42,392 nucleotides of DNA, taken from NCBI GenBank assembly GCA_021824065.1, contig JAKALU010000008.1, forward strand, positions 1-42,392. The letters are read 5' to 3'. Made by a program: the position numbers and the translations under genes. This DNA is from Nitrospirota bacterium (GTDB lineage Bacteria > Nitrospirota > Thermodesulfovibrionia > Thermodesulfovibrionales > UBA1546). The notes below the pieces were generated by a model, which was not told the origin of the DNA, searched no databases, and saw nothing but the letters and a program-made list of their open reading frames with translations. Shown here one piece after another: positions 24,782 through 32,797 of the stretch; the stretch's first letter is position 1; every line of letters begins with the position of its first letter.

Positions 24782-25981
24782 TCACGACAGACTGCTAAGC
24801 ACTTCACCAAGTATATCAAGCATATGGTCTATGTCTTTTTCCTGCACTATGAGCGGTGGGGTAAAACGCAATACACTTCCTGCCGTGCAGTTCAGCAGAA
24901 GCCCTTTTTCCATGCACGCCTTTACAATAGATGAACAGTCCCTTGTAAGTTCCATCCCTATTAGAAGTCCCATCCCTCTTATATCGATTATTACGCTCGA
25001 GAACTCTTTTTGGAGATTCTTTAACCCTTCCGTGAGGTATTCGCCCATCCTTCTACACTGGTCTAATATAAACCCATCCTCAAGAAGTGTCTCGATCGTT
25101 GCTATTGCTGCTGTGCACACGAGAGGATTACCTCCAAATGTAGAGGCATGAGAACCTGGCACAAATGCTGATGCAACCTTATCAGAAGCAAGCGTTGCGC
25201 CTATAGGCACGCCACCGCCCAGTCCTTTTGCGAGAGTTACTATATCAGGCGTAAAATTAAAATGTTCGTATGCAAAGAGCTTCCCTGTGCGGCCCATGCC
25301 AGTCTGAACCTCATCGAGTAGAAGCAGTAGATTGTGTCCATTACAGAGTTCGCGCACATTCTTTAAATAATCAGGGTCGGGTATCTTTACTCCGCCCTCA
25401 CCCTGTATTGGTTCGAGCATGACAGCACAGGTATTCTGGTTTATTAAAGATTTAAGGGCATTGATATCATTGAATGGCACATATTTGAACCCCGGCACCA
25501 GAGGTTCAAACCCCTTCTGGAATTTTTCCTGTCCTGTTGCAGTTACAGTCGCAAGTGTTCTCCCATGAAATGAATTTAAGGCAGTTATTATCTCGAATTT
25601 ATCCTTGCCCGAATGCTCTTTTGCGTATTTCCGTGCGAGTTTTATAGCTGCCTCGTTTGCCTCTGCACCTGAGTTGCAAAAAAAGACCTTATCTGCAAAA
25701 GAGTGTTCTACAAGTAGACGGGCGAGTTTTATCTGAGGCTCTATATGGTAAAGGTTTGAGACATGGAGCAAACGCTGCGCCTGTTTCTGGATGGCAACAA
25801 CTACTTTTGGATGACAGTGCCCGAGTATATTTACTGCTATGCCACCAACAAAATCAAGGTATTCTTTTCCATCTGAACCCCATACCTTCATGCCACGCCC
25901 CTTTCTTAAGGCAACAGGGAACCGGTTATAAGTATTCATTATATAATGGCTTGATTCTTCAAGAAGTTTTTTGATTTCCAT
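24782..25981 (-). CDS. argD: Acetylornithine aminotransferase
   Basis: A 399-residue PLP-dependent class III aminotransferase forming N-acetylornithine from its semialdehyde. The PLP lysine is K252 in TLAKGLGGG. D223 lies in LLLDEVQTGMGR, and the cofactor phosphate segment NSGAEANEAA is present. The ATG at 25981 has no Shine-Dalgarno but has a promoter ending 6 bases upstream. It forms an arginine pair with argF. It may also act on succinyldiaminopimelate, as ArgD does elsewhere. Confidence 0.95.
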   Translation of the reverse strand: MEIKKLLEESSHYIMNTYNRFPVALRKGRGMKVWGSDGKEYLDFVGGIAVNILGHCHPKVVVAIQKQAQRLLHVSNLYHIEPQIKLARLLVEHSFADKVFFCNSGAEANEAAIKLARKYAKEHSGKDKFEIITALNSFHGRTLATVTATGQEKFQKGFEPLVPGFKYVPFNDINALKSLINQNTCAVMLEPIQGEGGVKIPDPDYLKNVRELCNGHNLLLLLDEVQTGMGRTGKLFAYEHFNFTPDIVTLAKGLGGGVPIGATLASDKVASAFVPGSHASTFGGNPLVCTAAIATIETLLEDGFILDQCRRMGEYLTEGLKNLQKEFSSVIIDIRGMGLLIGMELTRDCSSIVKACMEKGLLLNCTAGSVLRFTPPLIVQEKDIDHMLDILGEVLSSLS

Positions 25982-25987
25982 GCAGTG

Positions 25988-26016
25988 ATAATAACGAAAA
26001 ACTTGAGAAAAATCAA
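25988..26016 (-). promoter_or_regulatory. Promoter of argD, probable leaderless start
   Basis: TTGATT (26011-26016) and TATTAT (25988-25993) are separated by 17 bases. The -10 ends exactly 6 bases before the ATG, and no ribosome site lies between. Confidence 0.6.
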
Positions 26017-26102
26017 ACTCTTGGAATAAGTTTATGAGTGTGAATAATGAGAGATACCGTGTAGAAAATGATGTTGGTTTCTTATGTTTGTATCATTTGT
26101 CT

Positions 26103-26582
26103 CTATAGATATGCTACTTTCACGGTAACCTTTTTCTCAGCAAGCAATGACCTGAGGGAAAATGAGGACGCAAGCATGAGAAAGATGTAAGAGAGTTTTA
26201 AAATCCTTACATCTACCCCGAGAATGGTCCCGTCGAGTATGAATCCCTCGAATATTGAATAAAAGATAAAACCTATCCCGCCGACAATAAGCCCTATTGG
26301 TTTACGGATCAAAATGTAAAAGAGGTTGAACAACGCTATGCTCATTAAGATTGCGCTATGATACCCGAAACTATAGCGTGCAATCCTGTCAAGCTCGGAA
26401 GACTGGATTATGTTCAGATTGAATTCGACTAAGGTAGCAGCGCCTTTGCAAAATGAAAAAGTAACAAGCATATAAAAGGCATCCCCGAATAAAGCATCAC
26501 GGGTTCGTTTCAAGGCCATTGCAAATACAAGGGACATGATCAAGAAACCCAGGCTATAAACAAGGTAGTAGAAATAATACAT
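26103..26582 (-). CDS. Polytopic membrane protein
   Basis: 159 residues with about five hydrophobic segments, beginning YYFYYLVYSLGFLIMSLVFAM. A conserved-looking FSFCKGAATLVEFNL stretch and a YHSAILMSIALFNLFYIL helix resemble the membrane input regions found in front of PAS and GGDEF proteins. Here the region stands alone, divergent from a GGDEF-EAL gene. That suggests a possible sensing role, but the family is not recognised. It has a TATAAT exactly 6 bases before the ATG and no Shine-Dalgarno. Confidence 0.65.
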   Translation of the reverse strand: MYYFYYLVYSLGFLIMSLVFAMALKRTRDALFGDAFYMLVTFSFCKGAATLVEFNLNIIQSSELDRIARYSFGYHSAILMSIALFNLFYILIRKPIGLIVGGIGFIFYSIFEGFILDGTILGVDVRILKLSYIFLMLASSFSLRSLLAEKKVTVKVAYL

Positions 26583-26588
26583 ACTTAG

Positions 26589-26617
26589 ATTATATACAGA
26601 AATAAAAATACAACCAA
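26589..26617 (-). promoter_or_regulatory. Promoter of the membrane-protein gene, probable leaderless start
   Basis: TTGGTT (26612-26617) and a consensus TATAAT (26589-26594) are separated by 17 bases. The -10 ends 6 bases before the ATG at 26582. Confidence 0.6.
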
Positions 26618-26707
26618 ATCTACCAAGGGATATTTGTACGGCACCGTTAAATATGGATTTCTGTAAAATTAGAACCTATAATAGATAGATATAAAAGGGG
26701 ATCAAAT

Positions 26708-28600
26708 ATGAAGGCACATTGGACTTCAACGCCAATCCGCTTATCAATTATTACGCTATCGCTAATATTTCTGGGGGAAGTAACATCCGTCATTGTCCTT
26801 TCTGTTTTGCCTCCTTTATCATTATTTACTGCTTATATTATCAAGGCAATAGTGTTATTGACTGTGGTTTCTCCTGCCCTCTATTTTATTGCGGTGTCAA
26901 GTTATAGAGGAATGACACAAAAGGTTGATCTTTCACAAAAAGTCCTGGACAGCAGTAGCGAGGCTATCCTTATTACAGATGCCCATTCTCATATTGAATA
27001 TGTGAACCCTGCTTTTTGTGCAATAACCGGTTACGAAAAGGATGAGGTCATTGGTAAGACCCCCAGGATTATGCAGTCAGGACGGCACGATGCCGAGTTT
27101 TATAATATGATGTGGCAATCCTTAAAGGAGAGCGGGCAATGGCAGGGTGAGGTCTGGGATAGGCGCAAGAACGGAGAAATCTTTCCAAAATGGCTCTCGA
27201 TCAGCGCTGTAAAAGATGAAAAGGGCAGCACCGTTAAATACATAGGTGTTTTTACAGACATTACATCATTAAAGCAGACAGAAGAATACCTTGAACATTT
27301 AACTCACTATGACAGTCTAACAAATTTACCCAATAACATCTTATTCCGTGATCGTTTAAAACAGGCAATGCATCAGGCAGACCGCAATAAACGGCATATC
27401 GGTGTCATGTCTGTTGATTTAGACAACTTCAAATACGTCAATGACACATTTGGACATCTCGCAGGAGACCAGTTGCTTAAGGAAGCAGCTCAACGCTTAT
27501 TGCAATCTGTACGCGAGAACGACACTGTTGCCCGTCAGAGCGGTGATAAATTTTCTATAGTACTGACAGAACTCAGCGATGACAGGTTCGCTGCTGTAAT
27601 AGCCCAAAAAATTATCGATGCCATTTCAGCCCCTTTTAAATACAAAGGTTTTGAAGTTTATCTGAATGTAAGAGTTGGCATTACACTGTATCCTATGGAC
27701 AGCAACACGATTGATGGGCTGCTGAGAAATGCGGATATCGCCATGTATCGGGCTGAGGAACAAGTTGATAGCAGGTTTCAATTCTATGACTCTGAAATGG
27801 GTAACAGGTCATTCGAGCGCCTCAGCATAGAAACGAACCTGCGTCAGGCTATCGAGCGGGAAGAACTCGTCTTACATTATCAGCCCAATGTAGATCTGCA
27901 CACAGGACAGATGATCAGTATGGAGGCACTTGTACGCCGGCAGGAGCGTGAGTGGTTGGTTCCACCATCTTATTTTATTCCAATAGCAGAAGAGTCGGGT
28001 CTCATGATACCTATAATCAAATGGACACTTCAAACGGCCTGCAGACAGGCCAAGCGCTGGCAGGATGAAGGGCTTATGCCTTTACGCCTTGCGGTCAATG
28101 TATCAGCAAGTCAGTTCCAAGAGCAAAACCTGCTGCAAATGGTTGAGAACACTCTTAATGAAACTTCACTTGACCCTAAATATCTTGAATTGGAGCTCAC
28201 TGAAAGGGTGATAATGCATGACACTAAAGCAGCACTCCAGGTGATGCATCGGCTAAAGGAAATGGGAATCTATCTTACGATTGATGACTTTGGCACCGGC
28301 TATTCTTCGCTGAGCTATCTTAAAAGATTGCCCATAGATAAATTAAAAATTGATATATCATTTGTGAGAGATATTACCTCGGACCCTAACAGTGCTTCAA
28401 TTGCCAAGGCAATTATTGCTTTAGCTCACACTCTAAATCTCAGGGTGCTGGCTGAAGGAGTAGAAAATGAAGACCAGTTATCTTTCCTACTTGAACACAA
28501 GTGCGATGAGATGCAGGGATATTATTTCAGTATCCCTCTGCCGGCTGAAGCTTTTAAGAAGTTAGTGTTGAGAGGGAAACATCTGGAGTTCAGGATGTAA
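26708..28600 (+). CDS. Membrane PAS-GGDEF(degenerate)-EAL protein
   Basis: 630 residues. Two membrane segments (about 10-34 and 42-63), a PAS domain (75-190), a GGDEF-type domain (200-360) and an EAL domain (372-620). The cyclase signature is SGDKF (278-282) instead of GGDEF, so it should not make c-di-GMP. It may bind GTP as a regulator, as in other degenerate members. The EAL domain has EAL (406-408), NVSASQF, ELTERV, IDDFGTGYSS, LKID, EGVEN and QGYYFS, so phosphodiesterase activity is expected. AAAGGGGA lies upstream of the ATG. Confidence 0.92.
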   Translation: MKAHWTSTPIRLSIITLSLIFLGEVTSVIVLSVLPPLSLFTAYIIKAIVLLTVVSPALYFIAVSSYRGMTQKVDLSQKVLDSSSEAILITDAHSHIEYVNPAFCAITGYEKDEVIGKTPRIMQSGRHDAEFYNMMWQSLKESGQWQGEVWDRRKNGEIFPKWLSISAVKDEKGSTVKYIGVFTDITSLKQTEEYLEHLTHYDSLTNLPNNILFRDRLKQAMHQADRNKRHIGVMSVDLDNFKYVNDTFGHLAGDQLLKEAAQRLLQSVRENDTVARQSGDKFSIVLTELSDDRFAAVIAQKIIDAISAPFKYKGFEVYLNVRVGITLYPMDSNTIDGLLRNADIAMYRAEEQVDSRFQFYDSEMGNRSFERLSIETNLRQAIEREELVLHYQPNVDLHTGQMISMEALVRRQEREWLVPPSYFIPIAEESGLMIPIIKWTLQTACRQAKRWQDEGLMPLRLAVNVSASQFQEQNLLQMVENTLNETSLDPKYLELELTERVIMHDTKAALQVMHRLKEMGIYLTIDDFGTGYSSLSYLKRLPIDKLKIDISFVRDITSDPNSASIAKAIIALAHTLNLRVLAEGVENEDQLSFLLEHKCDEMQGYYFSIPLPAEAFKKLVLRGKHLEFRM

Positions 28601-28626
28601 CGTAAATGATGTCATGAGATGTAGGT

Positions 28627-28632
28627 TATAAT
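28627..28632 (+). promoter_or_regulatory. Candidate -10 box of the cooC-like gene
   Basis: TATAAT lies 34 bases before the ATG. A TAGAAAGTTTTCTA palindrome follows in the leader. No strong Shine-Dalgarno is seen. Confidence 0.4.
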
Positions 28633-28666
28633 ATAGAAAGTTTTCTAAATTATTAAGTAAAACGAG

Positions 28667-29449
28667 ATGAAAATAGCAATAACAGGAAAAGGCGGCGTTG
28701 GCAAGACAACCCTTTCTGCTGTCTTGAGCCATCTTTTTTCAACAGAGGGTAAAAGAGTGATTGCAGTTGATGCAGATCCTGATGCAAATCTTGCCTCTGC
28801 TTTTGGAATAAGCCGTGCCGAGACTTCAAGAATTAAACCAATAGCAGAGATGACATGGTTAATAGAAGAAAGGACAGGTGCAAAACCCGGCACTTCAGGG
28901 GGCATCTTCAAACTTAATCCGAGGGTAGACGATATCCCTGCTGAATATGGCTACAGGTTCGATAATATAGTCCTGCTGATAACAGGGAAGTCAAAAGAGG
29001 CTGCATCAGGCTGTTATTGCCCTGAAAATGTATTTTTGAGAAGACTCCTCAAACATCTGATTACTGAAAGGGATGAGGTTGTGATCGTGGATATGGAAGC
29101 AGGCATCGAACATCTCACAAGGGGAACTGCAGAGGCAGTGGATGCCTTCATAGTTGTTGTTGAACCCGGGCAGAGGAGCATGCAGACAGCAAACACTGTG
29201 AAGGAAATGGCAAAGGGGTTAGGCGTTAAAGAGGTTATGGTGGTTGCCAATAAGGTAAGGGGTAAGGAAGATCTGGATTTTATAAAGGCAGGCATCGGCG
29301 ATATGAAATTCATAGGTTATATCAGCTTTAACAACGCTGTGACGGAGGCTGATGTAAGAGGTGTATCTCCTTATAGTAATTCACCGGAAACAGTCAGTGA
29401 AATAAGGAAAATAAAAGACGTCCTTACTGAGTTCCTGAATGACAGATAA
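28667..29449 (+). CDS. cooC: CooC/AcsF-like nickel-insertion ATPase
   Basis: A 260-residue SIMIBI-class P-loop ATPase that matures carbon monoxide dehydrogenase or acetyl-CoA synthase by nickel insertion. The deviant Walker A GKGGVGKTT is at residues 7-15, DADPDANL is the switch region, and SGCYCPEN carries the CxC motif that binds metal in the CooC dimer. VDMEAGIEHLTRGT is also typical. It overlaps the cyclo-ligase gene by 11 bases. CODH/ACS itself is not in the window. Its presence beside folate C1 genes supports a Wood-Ljungdahl pathway. Confidence 0.9.
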   Translation: MKIAITGKGGVGKTTLSAVLSHLFSTEGKRVIAVDADPDANLASAFGISRAETSRIKPIAEMTWLIEERTGAKPGTSGGIFKLNPRVDDIPAEYGYRFDNIVLLITGKSKEAASGCYCPENVFLRRLLKHLITERDEVVIVDMEAGIEHLTRGTAEAVDAFIVVVEPGQRSMQTANTVKEMAKGLGVKEVMVVANKVRGKEDLDFIKAGIGDMKFIGYISFNNAVTEADVRGVSPYSNSPETVSEIRKIKDVLTEFLNDR

Positions 29450-30017
29450 AGAGATTAAAAAGACAATAAGGCAGGGAACTCTTCAGAAACGAGATTCCAT
29501 TTCTAAAAGCGCTAAGGAAGAAAAAGACGCTGCCATAATTCAGCGCATTGTCAAGCTTCCTGAATTTATAAATGCAAAGACCGTATTTTTCTATGCCTCT
29601 TTTAGAAGCGAGGTGGACACAATGAACATGATTAAGTTATCAATCAGCATGGGAAAGCTGATTGTGCTCCCCAAGGTTGACAAAGAAAATAACAGATTAA
29701 AGCTTTATGAGATAAAGGGCTTGAGTGAGCTTTCACATGGCTGTATGCATATCTTAGAACCATCAGTATCCGAAGACAGGTTAAGAGGGCTTAATGACGT
29801 TGACCTTATTGTTATTCCAGGTGCGGCCTTCGATTCCCGTGGCAACAGGCTCGGTTACGGTGCGGGGTTCTATGACATGTTACTTTCTAAGATGGAAAAG
29901 AAAATCCCGATAGTGGCTCCTGCATATGAAGAGCAGATTGTCGAACGAATACCTGAGGAGCCTCACGATATAAAGGTAGATAAAATTGTTACTGAAAAGA
30001 GAATAATTGAATGTTAG
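29439..30017 (+). CDS. 5-formyltetrahydrofolate cyclo-ligase
   Basis: A 192-residue enzyme (MTHFS/YgfA) converting 5-formyl-THF to 5,10-methenyl-THF with ATP. It returns a dead-end folate to the C1 pool. The signature PGAAFDSRGNRLGYGAGFYD is complete, and the N-terminal basic helices and FFYASFRSEVDT segment match. Its ATG lies inside the end of the cooC-like gene, so the two are co-translated. The palindromic element at 30034 follows its stop. Confidence 0.92.
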   Translation: MTDKEIKKTIRQGTLQKRDSISKSAKEEKDAAIIQRIVKLPEFINAKTVFFYASFRSEVDTMNMIKLSISMGKLIVLPKVDKENNRLKLYEIKGLSELSHGCMHILEPSVSEDRLRGLNDVDLIVIPGAAFDSRGNRLGYGAGFYDMLLSKMEKKIPIVAPAYEEQIVERIPEEPHDIKVDKIVTEKRIIEC

Positions 30018-30033
30018 GGTAATAAATTGTGCT

Positions 30034-30197
30034 ATTAATCCAGATACAGCATTTTCGCTCATTCTCGGTCGCCGAGGCGACCCCCGAGGGCTTTTACCTC
30101 TTATACCCCCTAAATCCCCCCTTGCCAAGGGGGGACTGAGGGGGGTGTCGTCTGAATATCGGCAAAAGAATCCGCTCAAATACTGTATCTGGATTAA
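30034..30197. repeat. Long palindromic element, copy 2, with nested C5/G5 hairpin
   Basis: The ends ATTAATCCAGATACAGC and its complement (30181-30197) form a 21-bp inverted repeat with one mismatch. Just inside lie GCTCATTCTCG on the left and CAAAAGAATCCGCTCAAA on the right. Both blocks also occur, in reverse orientation, in the element at 7768-7850. The middle contains a CCGAGG-rich hairpin and a CCCCCCTTG..CAAGGGGGG hairpin of the C5/G5 family, as if one repeat had inserted into another. Confidence 0.75.
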
Positions 30198-31306
30198 TCT
30201 TCCTGCTTCCTTACCGAACTTATCTTGAGCCTTCCATCTTCTATTATGAAATCAGCATAAAGTCGCTGCGAGAGTATTTTTGCCTCTGTCTTTTTCTTTG
30301 ACAGCAACTCCATTTCCCACGTTATGAGGCCCCTTGCCCTGCCCGGTTCTATTTTCACTTCATTGATTTTGTATTTTAGAGCCTTGAAGTCAAATCTCTT
30401 CCATTGTTCCAGCTGGTTTTCCTTCTTCCCCTCCATCTCGAGATAACTCTTTGAATACCGTGATTCCCAGAGACTCAGATTCTTATCCAGATTTGCCCTT
30501 CGTATGTCTTCAAGCAGATCAATTATGTCTTTTTCCTTAATTATGAATTTCCCCGCACGAACCTCTAAGGTCGAGGCTGTTTTAGGAGGAACCCTTTGAA
30601 CCTTTTTGCTGAAGATATACCATGACACTAAAAGCGATAGCATGATTGAAAGCACAACGATTGTAAGAATCCTGCTGAGCCTTAACAACTTAAGATAATC
30701 CGGGGACTTTTTACCTGTTAGAACATCCATCAGAGTTGTTTTTGTTTTTAACTCTGAGGAAAGCATCCTGTAATATCTGCCGTTCTCACTCAGAAGCTCA
30801 AAGATGCCCGGCTTTTTGATATCATTAATCCTGTAATCGAGGTCCGAGATATCCGCCTCGATTTTTTTCTTCAGGTTATCAAGTATTGATTCGATTTTTT
30901 TAATCCTGGTTGTAATCTCCTCGATGTCTTTTTCCTTTTCCTCTGCCTCTAACAGAAATGCAGATTGCTCCATCCCTGATTTCCTGTTCTTCAATTCGCT
31001 TAATGCTTTCTCTTTCTGTGACATCCTCTTTCTAAGCTGGTTCATCTCATGAAGAACGGTAGAAACAAACTTGTTTTCGATATCTGCCTTAAGCGTGTCT
31101 ATCTTTACATCTTCAATCTTTTCGCTGCTGACGGGGGTTTCGTCAGCAGATAATCTATCGGTACTCTTCTCAGTGGTTGCAGTCTCCTGCTCTTCAATTT
31201 CTATTGGCTCAAGCATGGCTGAACAGGATTCGCAATAACTTAAATCAACAGGGTATTCCCTTTTACATTTCGGGCACTGCATTATGATTTTAGGTGTTTG
31301 TTCCAT
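30194..31306 (-). CDS. Zinc-ribbon, coiled-coil, single-TM protein
   Basis: 370 residues. An N-terminal zinc ribbon (CPKCKREYPVDLSYCESC) is followed by an acidic linker, a long coiled coil (about 85-165), one membrane helix (about 215-237, VVLSIMLSLLVSWYIF) and a C-terminal domain. That last domain (LSLWESRYSKSYLEMEGKKEN onward) resembles the NTF2-like/SnoaL fold found after TPRs in envelope proteins. The zinc ribbon should be cytoplasmic and the C-terminal domain periplasmic. Its ATG lies 3 bases after the stop of the lipoprotein gene, without a clear Shine-Dalgarno, so it is coupled to it. Function unknown. Confidence 0.7.
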   Translation of the reverse strand: MEQTPKIIMQCPKCKREYPVDLSYCESCSAMLEPIEIEEQETATTEKSTDRLSADETPVSSEKIEDVKIDTLKADIENKFVSTVLHEMNQLRKRMSQKEKALSELKNRKSGMEQSAFLLEAEEKEKDIEEITTRIKKIESILDNLKKKIEADISDLDYRINDIKKPGIFELLSENGRYYRMLSSELKTKTTLMDVLTGKKSPDYLKLLRLSRILTIVVLSIMLSLLVSWYIFSKKVQRVPPKTASTLEVRAGKFIIKEKDIIDLLEDIRRANLDKNLSLWESRYSKSYLEMEGKKENQLEQWKRFDFKALKYKINEVKIEPGRARGLITWEMELLSKKKTEAKILSQRLYADFIIEDGRLKISSVRKQED

Positions 31307-31309
31307 AAG

Positions 31310-32020
31310 TTACATAGGGCTGATGTCATCGGGCTTGGTGCCCTTGTCAGGCTTCCTCTCTATTTTCGGTTTCGTACCGCCTTTTGGAGGTGTCTCGGTT
31401 TTTGGCTGTTCCTCTGTTTTTGGCTCTGATTTTACCGCGGGGGTTGGGGATGGCTTTTCTCTCTTGCCAAGATGTGAAAGTAGCGGAGCGAGCATCTCTG
31501 ACAATAAAGCCTTCTGGTCGGACGGGGCAAGAGAGCCCTCTCTGAAACTAAACTCAACCGCCTGCCACCAGAGAATCCTTGAATCTTTAGAAGATATAAG
31601 CTGCAGTATTATTTCGTGCTGTTTATCATTACTGAGAATAACGCCATTCAGTACAGCATCTACCTGAAGTGACCTTCCTATCTTACTTAAAAAATCAGGT
31701 CTGTCCTCGGGTTCCATGTTAGATAAATCTTTCCTGCTCTCTTTGATTATTCTATCAGTCTTTTCAGAATGAATAACAGATATCCTTGGTGAAGAAGTAA
31801 AGACCCCATGTGCTATCCCTTTCCAGTTATGCCTGTCGTCATAGAAGGGGGGGATTGAGATTGAGCGTACTTCTTCAATAAGGTTTTTTCCCATAAACGG
31901 CAGACTATTCTTTTGTTCTCCTGCGCTGAAGCCGGTTATGAGTCCTGTTGATGCACAGGCGTAAAGCAGGAGCAAAAGGAAAACAGATGTTGTAAAAAGG
32001 GTAATATTTCTGTTATTCAT
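31310..32020 (-). CDS. Predicted lipoprotein
   Basis: 236 residues. A signal peptide with lipobox LLYAC (cysteine about residue 22) indicates a lipid-anchored protein. The middle (VRSISIPPFYDD..IAHGVFTSSPRISVI..IGRSLQVDAVLNGVI) has the pattern of the CsgG/LpoB-like fold in which small lipoproteins regulate or gate envelope machines. The C-terminal 50 residues are Pro/Lys/Thr-rich and likely disordered. Its ATG has no Shine-Dalgarno; a TATAAA/TAAAAT box lies 6-8 bases upstream. It is translationally coupled to the zinc-ribbon membrane protein. Confidence 0.7.
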   Translation of the reverse strand: MNNRNITLFTTSVFLLLLLYACASTGLITGFSAGEQKNSLPFMGKNLIEEVRSISIPPFYDDRHNWKGIAHGVFTSSPRISVIHSEKTDRIIKESRKDLSNMEPEDRPDFLSKIGRSLQVDAVLNGVILSNDKQHEIILQLISSKDSRILWWQAVEFSFREGSLAPSDQKALLSEMLAPLLSHLGKREKPSPTPAVKSEPKTEEQPKTETPPKGGTKPKIERKPDKGTKPDDISPM

Positions 32021-32026
32021 ATATAC

Positions 32027-32058
32027 ATTTTATAACAAAATTGCTAATATTTTTACAA
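32027..32058 (-). promoter_or_regulatory. Candidate promoter of lipoprotein gene, probable leaderless start
   Basis: TTGTAA (32053-32058) and TATAAA (32029-32034) are 18 bases apart. The overlapping TAAAAT (32027-32032) ends 6 bases before the ATG at 32020. No ribosome site is seen. Confidence 0.45.
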
Positions 32059-32142
32059 AAGAATCGTTCTCTTACTTTTGACACTAAATATCCATAAATG
32101 TTAGACTTTTAATCCATTCTTGAAAAAAATAGAAGGGGTAGT

Positions 32143-32709
32143 TTGTTGGATCTCAAAAAGATAGAAAAGGGCGTGAGGCTTATACTTGAGGGGATAGGCG
32201 AAGACCCTGAAAGGGCAGGGCTTAAGGATACGCCAACGCGTGTCGCTAAGATGTATGAAGAGATATTCTCGGGCCTCGAGACGCCGACTGAGGAGATACT
32301 TAAACACATCGAAGGTGAGAGCCATGACGAGATGGTGCTTTTAAAAGACATACCTTTTTACTCTGTATGCGAACATCATCTCCTGCCATTCATAGGCAAG
32401 GCGCATGTTGCATATATACCGAGCGCTGGCAAGATTGCAGGGATAGGTGAGCTTGCAAAGGCCCTTGAGATCCTCGCAAAAAAACCGCAGGTTCAGGAAC
32501 GTCTGACAGCCCAGCTCGCAGATATGCTCATGGAAAAATTGAAACCAAAAGGCGCTATGGTGATAATCGATGCAGAGCATCTGTGCCTGAGCATGCGGGG
32601 GCTCAAAAAACCAGGAGCGAGGACAGTAACATCAGCTGTCAGGGGAATATTCAGGAGCAAGGAGTCGACAAGAGAAGAATTGCTTGAACTTATTAAAAAA
32701 CGGGATTAG
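32143..32709 (+). CDS. folE: GTP cyclohydrolase I
   Basis: 188 residues. It turns GTP into dihydroneopterin triphosphate, the first step of folate/pterin synthesis. Zinc ligands C76 and H79 lie in VCEHHLLPF and C148 in [21 protein letters not shown] and [13 protein letters not shown] are family hallmarks. There is no ATG: it starts at tandem TTG codons (32143 or 32146), and AAGGGG is better spaced (7 bases) for the second. It is followed by folD after a repeat-bearing gap, linking folate synthesis to C1 interconversion. Confidence 0.96.
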   Translation: MLDLKKIEKGVRLILEGIGEDPERAGLKDTPTRVAKMYEEIFSGLETPTEEILKHIEGESHDEMVLLKDIPFYSVCEHHLLPFIGKAHVAYIPSAGKIAGIGELAKALEILAKKPQVQERLTAQLADMLMEKLKPKGAMVIIDAEHLCLSMRGLKKPGARTVTSAVRGIFRSKESTREELLELIKKRD

Positions 32710-32716
32710 GTAATTT

Positions 32717-32783
32717 AAATATCAAAGTGTCATAGTGTCAGGGGACTTTGAGACTCTGATACTTTGATGCTCTGACGCTTTAT
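32717..32783. repeat. Degenerate GTGTCA/CTCTGA repeat upstream of folD
   Basis: Overlapping units such as TCAAAGTGTCATAGTGTCAG and ACTCTGATACTTTGATGCTCT fill most of the gap. Parts are inverted, since TATCAAAGT pairs with ACTTTGATG. It resembles the other simple repeats of this window. Confidence 0.5.
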
Positions 32784-32797
32784 ACCAAGGAGGAACA

